This document shows positions 1 to 9,029 of a stretch of DNA of 64,000 nt, one piece after another. Position numbers and translations under genes: made by a program. The DNA is from Calothrix sp. NIES-4101 (lineage in GTDB: Bacteria; Cyanobacteriota; Cyanobacteriia; Cyanobacteriales; Nostocaceae), in NCBI GenBank assembly GCA_004296455.1, contig AP018280.1, forward strand, positions 992,001 to 1,056,000, read 5' to 3'. The notes below the pieces were generated by a model that was not told where the DNA came from, did no database searches, and saw nothing but the letters and a program-made list of their open reading frames with translations. Within the stretch, counting starts at the first letter, position 1. The number at the start of each line of letters is the position of its first letter.

Positions 1-1293
1 GAACAAAATAAAATTCAAGATTTACTCAGTTCGTTGGGATTTGCACTGAGAAGTTTTAACAATTTGAATCAGTTTCTCGAATTAATACCGTTAATGGCAA
101 CAAGAGTGACTGACGCTGACGGCAGTGCTTTATTTCTCTACAAACCTAATGGGCAAGTACGATTAGAACAATTACACTGGCAAGATAGTCGTCAACGCAA
201 AGATATTCGTAAAGCACTGGAAACAGCCAGTAGTCAAATCGCATTGCTATCCAATACTGTCCCATTAACGACAACTACAGGGATGCTAGACGACCAAATG
301 CATCGCTGCTTAGGCCCAGATGTACAGATTTTTGGTACGGCAATATTAGTAAAGCATAATGAACGTGGATGGCTGTACGTTTTGAGTCGCGACCCAGATT
401 ATACTTGGACAGAAACCAGGCAGAAGTTAGTCCGTTTGGTTGCAGATCAAACCGCAGTCGCCATTGAAAACGACGAATTAGCAGTTGAACTGCGGAAAAA
501 AGAACGTCTTGATCAAGAATTAGAAATTGGCGCAGAAATTCAAAGGCGACTTTTACCACGTCAATGTCCGATAATTCCTGGTGTTGCTCTAGCTGCACGT
601 TGTAAACCAGCGAACCGAGTTGGTGGTGATTATTATGATTTTATTCCTACCAATCACGACCAAATTCAACCCAGTGGTAAAAATCCTATCGCCACAGAAG
701 AAATAGGTCGTTGGGGCTTGGTTGTGGGGGATGTGATGGGTAAAGGTGTCCCTGCTGGCTTAATTATGACAATGATGCGGGGAATGTTGCGGGGCGAGGT
801 TTTACATGGTCATCCACCACGACGAATTTTACAGAATTTGAATCGCGTTATGTATGCAGATTTGGAAAATTCCAATCGTTTTGTGACGTTATTCTATTCT
901 GAATTTGACCCCGATACAAAAATTTTGTCCTATAGCAATGCTGCACATAATCCTCCTTTATGGTGGCACGCTGCGACAAAAACAGTTACCCGTTTAGATA
1001 CTTTAGGAATGCTGATTGGTTTAGATGCCAATAGTCAATATGAAGATGGGCAAGCCCTGTTAGAATCAGGAGATGTTGTAATTTATTATACTGATGGTAT
1101 GACGGATGCGGCATCTGCAAGTGGCGATCGCTTTGATGAAGAGAATCTAATTGAGTCACTAAATATTGCTTGTCGCATTTATCGTGACCCTCAAGAAATA
1201 CTTGATTATATGTTTAATAAGGTACAGGATTTCATCGGTGGTGAGAAGCAAAACACTGATGATATGACATTAGTTGTGTTGCAAGTCAAGTAA
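1..1293 (+). CDS. GAF-PP2C (SpoIIE/RsbU-type) serine phosphatase, 5' end cut by window
   Basis: The reading frame is open to base 1, so the true start lies outside the window; the first in-window start codon (TTG at 34) is not a credible start. The first ~150 residues look like a GAF domain. A short charged linker follows, then a PP2C/SpoIIE-type phosphatase domain beginning near EIGAEIQRRLLP. Metal-binding aspartates are visible in GGDYYDF, VVGDVMGKG, YTDGMTDA and the C-terminal DDMTLVV. Family members dephosphorylate anti-sigma-factor antagonists in partner-switching pathways or act as outputs of two-component systems. No partner gene is visible here. The family call is firm; the substrate is unknown. 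Confidence 0.9.
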   Translation, partial: EQNKIQDLLSSLGFALRSFNNLNQFLELIPLMATRVTDADGSALFLYKPNGQVRLEQLHWQDSRQRKDIRKALETASSQIALLSNTVPLTTTTGMLDDQMHRCLGPDVQIFGTAILVKHNERGWLYVLSRDPDYTWTETRQKLVRLVADQTAVAIENDELAVELRKKERLDQELEIGAEIQRRLLPRQCPIIPGVALAARCKPANRVGGDYYDFIPTNHDQIQPSGKNPIATEEIGRWGLVVGDVMGKGVPAGLIMTMMRGMLRGEVLHGHPPRRILQNLNRVMYADLENSNRFVTLFYSEFDPDTKILSYSNAAHNPPLWWHAATKTVTRLDTLGMLIGLDANSQYEDGQALLESGDVVIYYTDGMTDAASASGDRFDEENLIESLNIACRIYRDPQEILDYMFNKVQDFIGGEKQNTDDMTLVVLQVK

Positions 1294-1542
1294 TAATTAG
1301 TGAGTCTGGCAAGTAAGCACTTAGATAGAATTAATAACTTCGGATGAGGTGTGGATTTAAGTGACCATTTCTTTACCAGCCTAAGAGCCAATTGGGTTCA
1401 GCATAGCCGCCACAATGCGAATACCTGCGGTATTATCTGCGATCGCACATCACTTTCCTTTCACAAAATCACTCTTGATGAGAGAATATTAAAGATATGT
1501 TACGTAGCTCTCTAATTACTCCCAGCCCAAGGAATAAAAAGA

Positions 1543-2088
1543 ATGTGGAAAAGACTTGGATTAATTTTTTTATTAGTTTTTAGCTTGAATTTTAGCTATT
1601 CTAATATGGCGGTGGCAGCTGGACTCAAAAGTTTTGCAGATACAGATGACGGCTACGAGTTTACATACCCGACTGGTTGGGTACAAGTTAAAGTTGCTAA
1701 TGGTCCCGATGTAGTATTCCACGATATTATTGAACCATCAGAAAACGTATCCGTGGTGATTAGCCCAGTTCCAGGAGGAAAAACCCTATCTGAGCTAGGG
1801 ACACCTGGAGAAGTCGGTTATAAATTAGGAAAAAATGCTCTGGCACCTGAAGGTTCGGGGCGCGAAGCTGAATTAGTCGATGCTGCCGAAAGGGAATTTA
1901 ATGGCAAAAAATATTACAAATTTGAATATTTAATTAAGCTTCCCAATAATAAGCAACGTCACAATTTAGCCAGTGTTTCTGTTAGTCGTGGTAAATTATT
2001 TACTTTCAATGCTTCTGTCACAGAGAAACGTTGGTCAAAAGTCAAACGCATGATTGAAGAGTCGATTGACTCATTTCAAGTTTATTAA
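1543..2088 (+). CDS. Photosystem II PsbP-family protein (CyanoP-like)
   Basis: 181 residues. The N-terminus is a hydrophobic signal segment (about residues 5-25) ending in a small-residue stretch, consistent with export to the thylakoid lumen, possibly as a lipid-free precursor. The mature part begins GLKSFADTDDGYEF, includes YPTGWVQV and ends EESIDSFQV, all typical of PsbP family proteins. Cyanobacterial members attach to photosystem II and help its assembly or stabilise the oxygen-evolving side. ATG at 1543 follows a purine-rich aaggaa. The next gene, maf, starts 59 bases downstream on the same strand, so the two may be cotranscribed. Family assignment is confident; which PsbP subfamily is less certain. 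Confidence 0.88.
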   Translation: MWKRLGLIFLLVFSLNFSYSNMAVAAGLKSFADTDDGYEFTYPTGWVQVKVANGPDVVFHDIIEPSENVSVVISPVPGGKTLSELGTPGEVGYKLGKNALAPEGSGREAELVDAAEREFNGKKYYKFEYLIKLPNNKQRHNLASVSVSRGKLFTFNASVTEKRWSKVKRMIEESIDSFQVY

Positions 2089-2147
2089 AAATGCTTAGTT
2101 CTGAGTTCCAAGTTTTTTCTTAGTTTCGCCTTTTTCCTCTTCTCAAC

Positions 2148-2753
2148 ATGGGTATTCCAGAATTTGTCCTAGCATCCGCTTCCCCTGCACGTAAGCGATT
2201 ATTACAATCTATTGGTATCGAACCAACTATTTGCGTCAGTAATTTTGATGAATCTCAAGTTAAGTCTCGTGACCCAGTATTATTAGTACAAGTGCTAGCG
2301 CAGCGCAAGGCTGAGAGAGTTACGCCGAAGTTTAATTCTGCTTTGGTAATGGGCTGTGATTCAGTATTGGCTGTGAATGGTGAAATTCATGGCAAACCAG
2401 CAAATGTAGAGGAAGCAATTTTACGCTGGCAAGAAATGCGCGGAAATATTGGCGATTTGCTCACAGGTCATGTGTTAATTGACACTACCCAAACAAGGAT
2501 GTTAGTTAGATGCCAAATCACCAAAGTTCACTTTGCGAATGTTAGCGACGAGGAAATTCAGGCTTATGCAGCCACAGGAGAACCGCTAAATTGTGCGGGT
2601 GCTTTTGCTTTGGAAGGTAAGGGAAGCGTGTTTGTCGAGAAAATCGACGGTTGTCATAGTAATGTGATTGGCTTGAGTTTACCTTTGCTGCGGCATATGC
2701 TGGCTGATTTAGGGTACGGAGTGACTGATTTTTGGAATTCAGGTAATGGTTAA
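2148..2753 (+). CDS. maf: Maf-family nucleoside triphosphate pyrophosphatase
   Basis: 201 residues, the usual length. The N-terminal [12 protein letters not shown] is the family's phosphate-binding signature. GCDSVL and the later [18 protein letters not shown] match the conserved active-site segments. Maf proteins hydrolyse non-canonical or methylated nucleoside triphosphates to monophosphates and have been linked to septum inhibition in Bacillus. The central CDSV replaces the more common A/YDT(V/I), as in a cyanobacterial subgroup, so the preferred nucleotide cannot be read from sequence. It lies 59 bases after the psbP-like gene and converges on the small gene at 2792-3091. Confidence 0.9.
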   Translation: MGIPEFVLASASPARKRLLQSIGIEPTICVSNFDESQVKSRDPVLLVQVLAQRKAERVTPKFNSALVMGCDSVLAVNGEIHGKPANVEEAILRWQEMRGNIGDLLTGHVLIDTTQTRMLVRCQITKVHFANVSDEEIQAYAATGEPLNCAGAFALEGKGSVFVEKIDGCHSNVIGLSLPLLRHMLADLGYGVTDFWNSGNG

Positions 2754-2791
2754 TGGTTGGGACTCAATAACCAATACCCAATACCTGTTAA

Positions 2792-3091
2792 CTATTTACC
2801 ACCATAGAAAAAGGCGATTTCTTTTTCTTTGAGAGTGGCAAAGCCTGCATTAGCAAGCATTTGATCAAGTTCAGCTTGGGGAATATGTTTTGCTCCGATT
2901 CGCACAATCCGCGATCGCATGGTATTGGAGACACCGCTACGTTGACGATTGGCTTCCAGTGCCATCACATTGCTATATAAATCCAGTTTGGCTTGAGGAA
3001 TGGGAGTCCCATCAAAATCAATACCGCGTGCGATCGCTTCATCAATTGCGTCAGCACCCTTGGTTGTAGCTTGGTTTGTTTCAGCAGACAT
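2792..3091 (-). CDS. Conserved small cyanobacterial protein, probably DUF4090 family
   Basis: 99 residues, soluble, without signal or membrane segment. Recognisable stretches are AIDEAIARGIDFDGTPIP, ALEANRQRSGVSNTMRSR and the C-terminal LKEKEIAFFYGG. I recall this pattern as the cyanobacterial DUF4090 family; I cannot confirm it here and the function is unknown. The strong motif conservation and clean ATG start (3091) argue that it is real. It is convergent with maf, 38 bases apart. A promoter may lie in the 235-base gap up to the divergent gene at 3327. Confidence 0.75.
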   Translation of the reverse strand: MSAETNQATTKGADAIDEAIARGIDFDGTPIPQAKLDLYSNVMALEANRQRSGVSNTMRSRIVRIGAKHIPQAELDQMLANAGFATLKEKEIAFFYGGK

Positions 3092-3326
3092 GGTTTTTTT
3101 GTATCATCTTCAACCTTGAATTTTACCAATGTTGTGCCAATAATTGAGACATATCATGTTTGGCGAATCACTTGTGCCCTAAAAATTCTCTGTGCCTGTT
3201 GATATCGTCATGATTTAGGGAATTCCTTCTTTCCCCTTCCCCTCACCCACAAACCTGTTGGCATCTGGATAAATTCCAGAATAAGATATCAATGACATCC
3301 TCAAGGTGTATTGATAAGGTGGTGCC

Positions 3327-3713
3327 ATGTCCAATCCAGATGCTCCAGATATAGAAAATCGTTCTCTGGAGCAAGCTCTAACCAATAAAATTATTGATGA
3401 CTATTTTGATAGCTCAGAAAGTTGGTTGCGGGCAATTCTACGGATGTGTTTCTTCTCATTAGGACACTTAGATGAGCTACCAGTATTTGTAGTAGAATGC
3501 CCAAATCAGGCTGTTGCCAAGCGTTTAAGTCGTAAGACTTATCCTTTTCGTGGTATTTTATATTACCTGACCGATAATTTTAGTGCTGGTAGTCGATCGC
3601 TGTTTTGCTATCGCGATGTCAAACAGGGAGTTTGGTACTGTTACGACACTAGCACTAATTCTTGGACTGCGGTGAAGAATTTGGAAGCACCGACTGCATC
3701 GGCAGATGGGTAA
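3327..3713 (+). CDS. Hypothetical cyanobacterial protein, 128 residues
   Basis: I do not recognise a named family. The protein is soluble and starts with an acidic N-terminus (SNPDAPDIENRSLEQAL). An aromatic-rich core follows, with YPFRGILYYLTDNF and VWYCYDTSTNSW. The ATG at 3327 is preceded by an aaggtgg ribosome-binding site, which supports translation. The last 59 bases overlap the 3' end of the convergent glycosyltransferase gene, so the tails of both proteins are encoded by the same DNA on opposite strands. The ordered mid-section suggests a small folded domain; no catalytic motif is evident. Confidence 0.65.
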   Translation: MSNPDAPDIENRSLEQALTNKIIDDYFDSSESWLRAILRMCFFSLGHLDELPVFVVECPNQAVAKRLSRKTYPFRGILYYLTDNFSAGSRSLFCYRDVKQGVWYCYDTSTNSWTAVKNLEAPTASADG

Positions 3714-4824
3714 AATAATTCTCGTAGATTTTGAGGGTTTTGTGAGCAACTAAGTCCCAATTGTATTGATTTGCTAGTTGCAGATTATTTTCGCCCATTG
3801 CTGACAGTTGCTTGTGATTGGCTACTGCTGCTTGCATGGATTTTAATAAACCCTCTTCATCGTTCGAGTCGTAGAGGAAAGAGACAGAATTATCCAATAT
3901 ATCTGCAAAAAAGCCTACGCATGGCGCAATACAGGCTTTCCCAAACGACATGGCTAAAAGTGCAACTCCTGATGTTGTAAAGACTTTGTAGGGCATAATA
4001 ACGCAGTCGCTGGCATTGAAATAAATTTGTACTCGCTCATCAGCAATTTCTGCGGGGAAAAATAAAATATTGGGAGATTTACGAATACGATGATTAATTA
4101 ATTCTTCTAGATTCTCTTCACATGGTTTCCCAGCAATTAACAAAGTGATATTATCGTGATTTTGATTTAGCTGTTGGAAACAATCGATTGTTTCCAAAAT
4201 TCCTTTGTAGCGATAAATATATCCAAAAATTAGAAATACAATATTTTCTGCTGATATACCTAGTTCCTGTCGGCAATCCAAGCGCTCAATTTCGTTTTGA
4301 TAATAGTTGATGTAGTTCCCATGGGGGACGACATGGACTTTGGATTTATGGGTGAGAAAAAACTTAGCTTCAACTTCTTTTTTGGTGCGATCGCAATGAG
4401 TAATAATTCCATCTAAACAATAACCTAAAATTATTCCCTGCAATCTACTAAAGTTATTTTTTGTATCAACTTTGTTTGACCATTCGTGTACTGTCCAAAT
4501 TAGTTTAATTCCCTGAATTTTCAGGATTAATGATTGATATATAAATAAAGCTATTTTGAGAATACTACTAATTTTATTATTCGCATTTTTAGGTATAACA
4601 AAGGGATGTAAAGTCTGAAAATGTAAAATGTCAAACTTATTTTTTTTGAGATTCGGCAATACCTTTTTCAAAAATAAAGGTGACTCTGATGACTTCCAAA
4701 CACAATCTTCTATCTCTATTCCCAAATTATTCAAATGCTTTTTTAATAATGTTTTATAAGGATTGTCTTCCCAATCCCATACAAAAACGACTTGTAAAGA
4801 ATTCTCGATTCTACTCTTCAACAT
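3655..4824 (-). CDS. GT4-type glycosyltransferase
   Basis: About 389 residues from the ATG at 4824; an in-frame GTG at 4842 would add six. The N-terminal half has the Rossmann-like donor/acceptor domain (LQVVFVWDWEDNPYKT, then FDILHFQTLHPF). The C-terminal half has the GT-B nucleotide-sugar domain: LIFGYIYRYKGILETID, then ILFFPAEIADERVQIYF, then the EX7E-like region around SGVALLAMSFGKACIAP. Such enzymes add sugars to exopolysaccharide or glycolipid acceptors; the sugar cannot be predicted. No other polysaccharide genes are adjacent. The final 20 codons overlap the convergent gene ending at 3713. Confidence 0.85.
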   Translation of the reverse strand: MLKSRIENSLQVVFVWDWEDNPYKTLLKKHLNNLGIEIEDCVWKSSESPLFLKKVLPNLKKNKFDILHFQTLHPFVIPKNANNKISSILKIALFIYQSLILKIQGIKLIWTVHEWSNKVDTKNNFSRLQGIILGYCLDGIITHCDRTKKEVEAKFFLTHKSKVHVVPHGNYINYYQNEIERLDCRQELGISAENIVFLIFGYIYRYKGILETIDCFQQLNQNHDNITLLIAGKPCEENLEELINHRIRKSPNILFFPAEIADERVQIYFNASDCVIMPYKVFTTSGVALLAMSFGKACIAPCVGFFADILDNSVSFLYDSNDEEGLLKSMQAAVANHKQLSAMGENNLQLANQYNWDLVAHKTLKIYENYFTHLPMQSVLPNSSPQSKN

Positions 4825-4893
4825 CTCAGATAACCCCAGCACCAGATTGAGCCAATAGAGTTAACTTAATTAATCACTTAATAAATTGCTGAC

Positions 4894-5148
4894 TTAATGA
4901 TATTTGTGACGGGTGACTAAGCCACCTACAAAAGCACCTAAAATCGTCCCTGTCCACAAACCTGCGATACTACCTTGCCACATTGCACCAGGAATCACCG
5001 TAATATTGCATAATTCTTTAACCCCCAAAATTTGATTTTGACAATGTTGGCTGCGAAAATGCATTGTAATTTGCCAGCCTGCAAATCCGGCAAAAATACC
5101 TGATGTGATGGCAATAAAAGAACAAATTACAGTGCGTTTTTTTGTCAT
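4894..5148 (-). CDS. Small membrane protein, unknown function
   Basis: 84 residues with two predicted membrane spans, about residues 8-30 and 57-77. The loop between them has two or three cysteines (QHCQNQ, KELCNIT). The second span is glycine-rich (GSIAGLWTGTILGAFVGG), typical of helix packing. The short C-terminus is basic (TRHKYH). The start is ATG at 5148. It lies upstream of the glycosyltransferase on the same strand (69-base gap), so cotranscription is possible. I do not recognise the family. The periplasmic or lumenal cysteines could form a disulphide. Confidence 0.6.
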   Translation of the reverse strand: MTKKRTVICSFIAITSGIFAGFAGWQITMHFRSQHCQNQILGVKELCNITVIPGAMWQGSIAGLWTGTILGAFVGGLVTRHKYH

Positions 5149-5254
5149 AGACGGTAATGAGTAATAGTAAATTAGTCAGGTTAATTGGGAATCAGCCTCC
5201 AGCAATATGTTACAAGGTATTACCTTGTAACAATCAAAATCTCACCATTAACAA

Positions 5255-8200
5255 TTAACCTGTGTTTCTCATCCCCGCAGCAATCCCATTAATAGTTAAT
5301 AATGCACCTCTAAGTAATTCCCCTTTGCTGTAACGCGAGTGAATCACTCCAGATGTACTCAGCTTTTTAGATTCTCGCAAGCGCTTGAGTAGGGAAACTT
5401 GGATAAACCCTAATGGTACAATTGTCCCATTCCGTAACTGCACAGAACGTTGCAGAATCGGGTCTCCATCAAGCAAATGAGCATGTTCTGTGATTTTTAG
5501 GACTAAGTCGCGGGTGAGATAATATTCTTGAGCAATTTGGTCAAAAACTCTTTGGCATCGTTCCCTGTCTTCAGGGTGGGATAATTCCTGAACGTAGTGC
5601 TGGGCTATTTGTAAATCTACTTTTGCCAAGGTCATTTCTGCCTTAGAAATTACCATCTTGAAGAATGGCCATTTGATGTAGAAATATTGCAGCAATTTGA
5701 GATGTTCTTCTGGTTCTTCATCTAAAAATTCCCGCAAAGCAGCACCCATACCATACCAAGATGGTAGCAAAAAGCGGGTTTGCGTCCAGCTAAACACCCA
5801 AGGAATAGCCCGCAAACTGCTTAAGTCTTTTTTGCCAGAAGGACGACGTGCAGGACGAGAACTGATTTGTAACTGGCTGATTTCCTCAATGGGGGTGACT
5901 TGGTGGAAGAAATCAATAAAGTCAGGTTGTTCGTAGATTAAAGCACGATAATGTTGACGCGATCGCGCAGATAATTCTTCCATTATCTGGTTCCAGGGTT
6001 CGATGTCGTCAAAGCCTGTCCGCAATAAACTAGCTTGAATTACTGCGGTGGTAATTGTTTCTAGGTGATATAAGGCTAAGTCACGCAATGAATATTTTGA
6101 CGCTAGGACTTCACCTTGTTCGGTAATTTTTATGCGCCCATTTATACTATGCCCTGGCTGCGCCAAAATAGCTTCGTATGCTGGCCCTCCACCTCTTCCT
6201 ACGGAGCCACCACGACCATGAAATATGCGTAAATTAATACTATATCCTTCCGCAATTTCCTGTAAATGCTTTTGTGCCTTGTGAATCTCCCAATTACTGC
6301 TTAAAAATCCTGAATCTTTGTTGCTGTCAGAATATCCCAACATCACTTCTTGCAAGTTAGGAGTCAGGGGAGATGAGGGAGGGAGGGAGGGGGAAAGGGA
6401 AGCAGAAACAACTTGTTTCCTTTCTTCTGGTTTCGTTGCCTCCTTTTCAATAGCAGCAAAACCACCAGCTAATAAGGCACGATACAATGGCAACTCAAAT
6501 AGCTGACGCATTACCTGGAGAGATTTCTGCAAATCTTCGACAGTTTCAAACAGGGGTACTACTTGAATAGTACCAATGGCTGTACCTGGGTCAAAAAGTC
6601 CAGCTGATTTGGCAAGTAGTAATACTTCCAACACGTCGCTGACTTCGCGGCACATACTGATAATGTAGGTTTGGCAAATATTGTAGCCAAATTCCTGCTG
6701 TAGAGAACGAACGACACGAAACGTCTTGATAATATCGTTGGTTTTCTCGGAGAACGGTAATTCTGCGGGGATGAGGGGACGACGAGTTTTCAGTTCACTG
6801 GTGAGCCAGGCAACTCGTTCAGCTTCCGATAAGTCGTTGTAGGATTGTTTGTGGATGCCCAAATATTCCAGAATCTCAGTAATTGCGTCGGAGTGACGGG
6901 AGGATTCTTGGCGAATATCGAGTTTGGTTAAGTTAAACCCAAAAATTTCAACTTGACAAATTAAATTTTCTAGTTGTTGGGACTTTAATCCTGTTTCGGT
7001 AATGTTGCGTTGAATTAAGCGCAACTCGGCTAAAAATTCTTCTCCTGAATGGTAAAGAGGCTTGGATTCGTCTTTGAGTATTTCCCCTTTTTGGAGTGCT
7101 GAATTGCGTTCCCTGGTATTTTCTAAGCGTTTGAGAATGTACGACAATTTGAGTCGGTATGGTTCTTGTCGATAACGCAGTGCCAGTTCGTCGTAAATTT
7201 CGCTGAGTTGGGATTGTTCTAATTCTAGGGATTCGAGTAAGTCAGGAAGCACATCACTCCACTGCATTGATACACTCAGTAATTCCCGGAGTTCTTTGAC
7301 CGATTTGATGTATTTTTCGAGAACAATATTGCGTTGGTAGCAAGCAGTTTCCCAAGTAATTGCAGGTGTGACAGATGGATTTCCATCTCTATCCCCACCC
7401 ACCCAAGAACCAAAGGTACAAAAGTTTTTACTTGGTGGTTCTAACCAAGGAAATGTTGCTTGCAAAGACTGTTTTAAACGGCGGTATAAATGGGGAATAC
7501 CATCGAATAAAACTTCTTGGAAATAGTGTAATGCGTAGTCAACTTCATCCAACACCGAAGGTTTGAATTGGTGTAACTCGTCAGTTCGCCACCACAAACA
7601 AATTTCTTCGACTAACTGCGATCGCAATTCCTCGGCTTCCCAATTATTTGCCCCAAAAGCACCACCTAAACGCTTTTCTAAAACGTCAAATTCCTGCAAT
7701 AATTCCACAATTCGTCGTTGTTTACCGCGAATTGTATGCCGGACAATTTCTGTAGGGTGCGCGGTGAACACCAACTGCACATCTAATTGTGCTATTAATC
7801 GTTGAATCAGTTGTGGCGGAACGTTGAGCTTAAATAACTGCGGAAATAAAGATGCAAAAGTACCTTTTTGCTTGTCATTATCTTCAGAATGTCGCCAACT
7901 TTTTGTTAACATCTGAGCTCCCAAACCACTATTGACAGGAAAAGCTTCCTCTGGATGGGAATGGGTGTGCAAATGGGGAATAGTCGGTAAAACTTCCTCT
8001 GCTGTGGCTGCTGGTTCAGCTTCGTAGCGGGTTAGCTGCTGTTTCTGTTCGTAATCCTGCTCAATAATATTAATCAACTGAAAATAGAGTGCAAATGCCC
8101 TAGTGGCGCGAATTGCATCATTAATACTCAGTTGTTCGATTAACTTAAACACAGAGGAAGCTTGGTCATTCGTCGCTTGTCCTTCTGGCGAACACAAATC

Positions 8201-8359
8201 GCGCAATTTACGCAATAAATCCACCATATCTTGACCGCACTCTTGCCGCAGCACGGTTTCCCATAACTCCTCCATGATTTGGAGGCGATGGCGTAGAAAT
8301 AAATCGGAAGCTGGGTAGGCATTCGCATCCCGAATAGAAGAGTATAAAAGGGAACTCAT
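5255..8359 (-). CDS. ppc: Phosphoenolpyruvate carboxylase
   Basis: 1034 residues, typical of cyanobacterial PEPC. It makes oxaloacetate from PEP and bicarbonate, feeding the TCA branch and amino-acid synthesis. Visible signatures are the catalytic-histidine segment [44 protein letters not shown], the glycine loop [14 protein letters not shown], and the invariant C-terminus ending RNTG. ATG at 8359 follows an agagg. One oddity is a Ser/Pro-rich stretch of about 25 residues just before the [11 protein letters not shown] motif (roughly bases 6350-6425). It is encoded by CT-rich low-complexity DNA and looks like an in-frame insertion on a surface loop. Identity is essentially certain. Confidence 0.98.
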   Translation of the reverse strand: MSSLLYSSIRDANAYPASDLFLRHRLQIMEELWETVLRQECGQDMVDLLRKLRDLCSPEGQATNDQASSVFKLIEQLSINDAIRATRAFALYFQLINIIEQDYEQKQQLTRYEAEPAATAEEVLPTIPHLHTHSHPEEAFPVNSGLGAQMLTKSWRHSEDNDKQKGTFASLFPQLFKLNVPPQLIQRLIAQLDVQLVFTAHPTEIVRHTIRGKQRRIVELLQEFDVLEKRLGGAFGANNWEAEELRSQLVEEICLWWRTDELHQFKPSVLDEVDYALHYFQEVLFDGIPHLYRRLKQSLQATFPWLEPPSKNFCTFGSWVGGDRDGNPSVTPAITWETACYQRNIVLEKYIKSVKELRELLSVSMQWSDVLPDLLESLELEQSQLSEIYDELALRYRQEPYRLKLSYILKRLENTRERNSALQKGEILKDESKPLYHSGEEFLAELRLIQRNITETGLKSQQLENLICQVEIFGFNLTKLDIRQESSRHSDAITEILEYLGIHKQSYNDLSEAERVAWLTSELKTRRPLIPAELPFSEKTNDIIKTFRVVRSLQQEFGYNICQTYIISMCREVSDVLEVLLLAKSAGLFDPGTAIGTIQVVPLFETVEDLQKSLQVMRQLFELPLYRALLAGGFAAIEKEATKPEERKQVVSASLSPSLPPSSPLTPNLQEVMLGYSDSNKDSGFLSSNWEIHKAQKHLQEIAEGYSINLRIFHGRGGSVGRGGGPAYEAILAQPGHSINGRIKITEQGEVLASKYSLRDLALYHLETITTAVIQASLLRTGFDDIEPWNQIMEELSARSRQHYRALIYEQPDFIDFFHQVTPIEEISQLQISSRPARRPSGKKDLSSLRAIPWVFSWTQTRFLLPSWYGMGAALREFLDEEPEEHLKLLQYFYIKWPFFKMVISKAEMTLAKVDLQIAQHYVQELSHPEDRERCQRVFDQIAQEYYLTRDLVLKITEHAHLLDGDPILQRSVQLRNGTIVPLGFIQVSLLKRLRESKKLSTSGVIHSRYSKGELLRGALLTINGIAAGMRNTG

Positions 8360-8460
8360 ATCCTCTGTCGTAGTAGAACCGATAAAAGGTTATTATTCTT
8401 GATTCTGAAATTTATGGATAGGGAAAGTACCACAAAATTTGGAAATAGACCTGTATCTTT

Positions 8461-8709
8461 TTAACTGTCATTGGTTTGACGATTGTCAGGGAAGTCCAAA
8501 ATTGGTAAACGTTCGCCCCGAAACACCTCTTCACTAGCTTTGCCAATGGCATTTAGGGTTGCAGTTGCATTTTTCTGTGCTAAAACCAGCATGAGAACTG
8601 AAACTGTACCGATTTGCAGGAGGAAAGATTGAGGGATGGCTAACAAACCTAGATGTAAATTACTGAGTTCAGAATCACGATGAGAAGAATTCGAGTTGTT
8701 GGCAGGCAT
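8461..8709 (-). CDS. Small cyanobacterial protein with one membrane span
   Basis: 82 residues from the ATG at 8709; an upstream in-frame TTG at 8745 is a weaker start. A polar N-terminus (MPANNSNSSHRDSEL) precedes a hydrophobic segment at about residues 20-44 (LGLLAIPQSFLLQIGTVSVL). An amphipathic tail follows, with ATATLNAIGKASEEVFRGERLP. The composition is that of a small membrane-anchored protein. Its promoter would lie in the gap to the divergent DUF1574 gene. It is 101 bases upstream of ppc on the same strand. No function is recognised. Confidence 0.6.
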   Translation of the reverse strand: MPANNSNSSHRDSELSNLHLGLLAIPQSFLLQIGTVSVLMLVLAQKNATATLNAIGKASEEVFRGERLPILDFPDNRQTNDS

Positions 8710-9029
8710 TGCTTTTTTCAGTTGTTGTAGGATTAAGTGAAACAAAAAGAAAATAATCCAGATTGAATTTCCGTGAGTTTAATCCTCGTCAAATCAATGC
8801 TTCTAAAAACTATTTTCACGGACTTGGTTGTGCTGCGAGGATCACAAAATGTTAAAAAACATTCATAGTGCGATAATTCTATGGTTCTAGTTTACAAGCG
8901 ATCGCTCAATAGTAGTTACTGGTTAGTAGTTACTTGTTCATGATTACTTGTTAATACTGATTGAGTCATTAAGAAGTAACATTATCCCCCTCTGTCCCTC
9001 TTTTCCCCTTTTTCCCAATTACCCTTCCC
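8710..9029. other. Intergenic region between divergent genes
   Basis: This 320-base gap should hold promoters for the small gene at 8461-8709 and for the DUF1574 gene. It contains a HIP1 octamer (8898-8905) and a short imperfect direct repeat: tagtagttact at 8910-8920 and again at 8924-8934, followed by two ttacttgtt units (8930-8938 and about 8945). No open frame with a ribosome-binding site was seen, and no clear sigma-70 promoter could be assigned by eye. Confidence 0.5.

Noticed and set aside
2741-2786. Imperfect inverted repeat (aggtaatgg... ...ccaatacct) between maf and the DUF4090-like gene
   Set aside because: About 14 of 20 positions pair and the maf stop codon lies in the stem; too weak to call a terminator.
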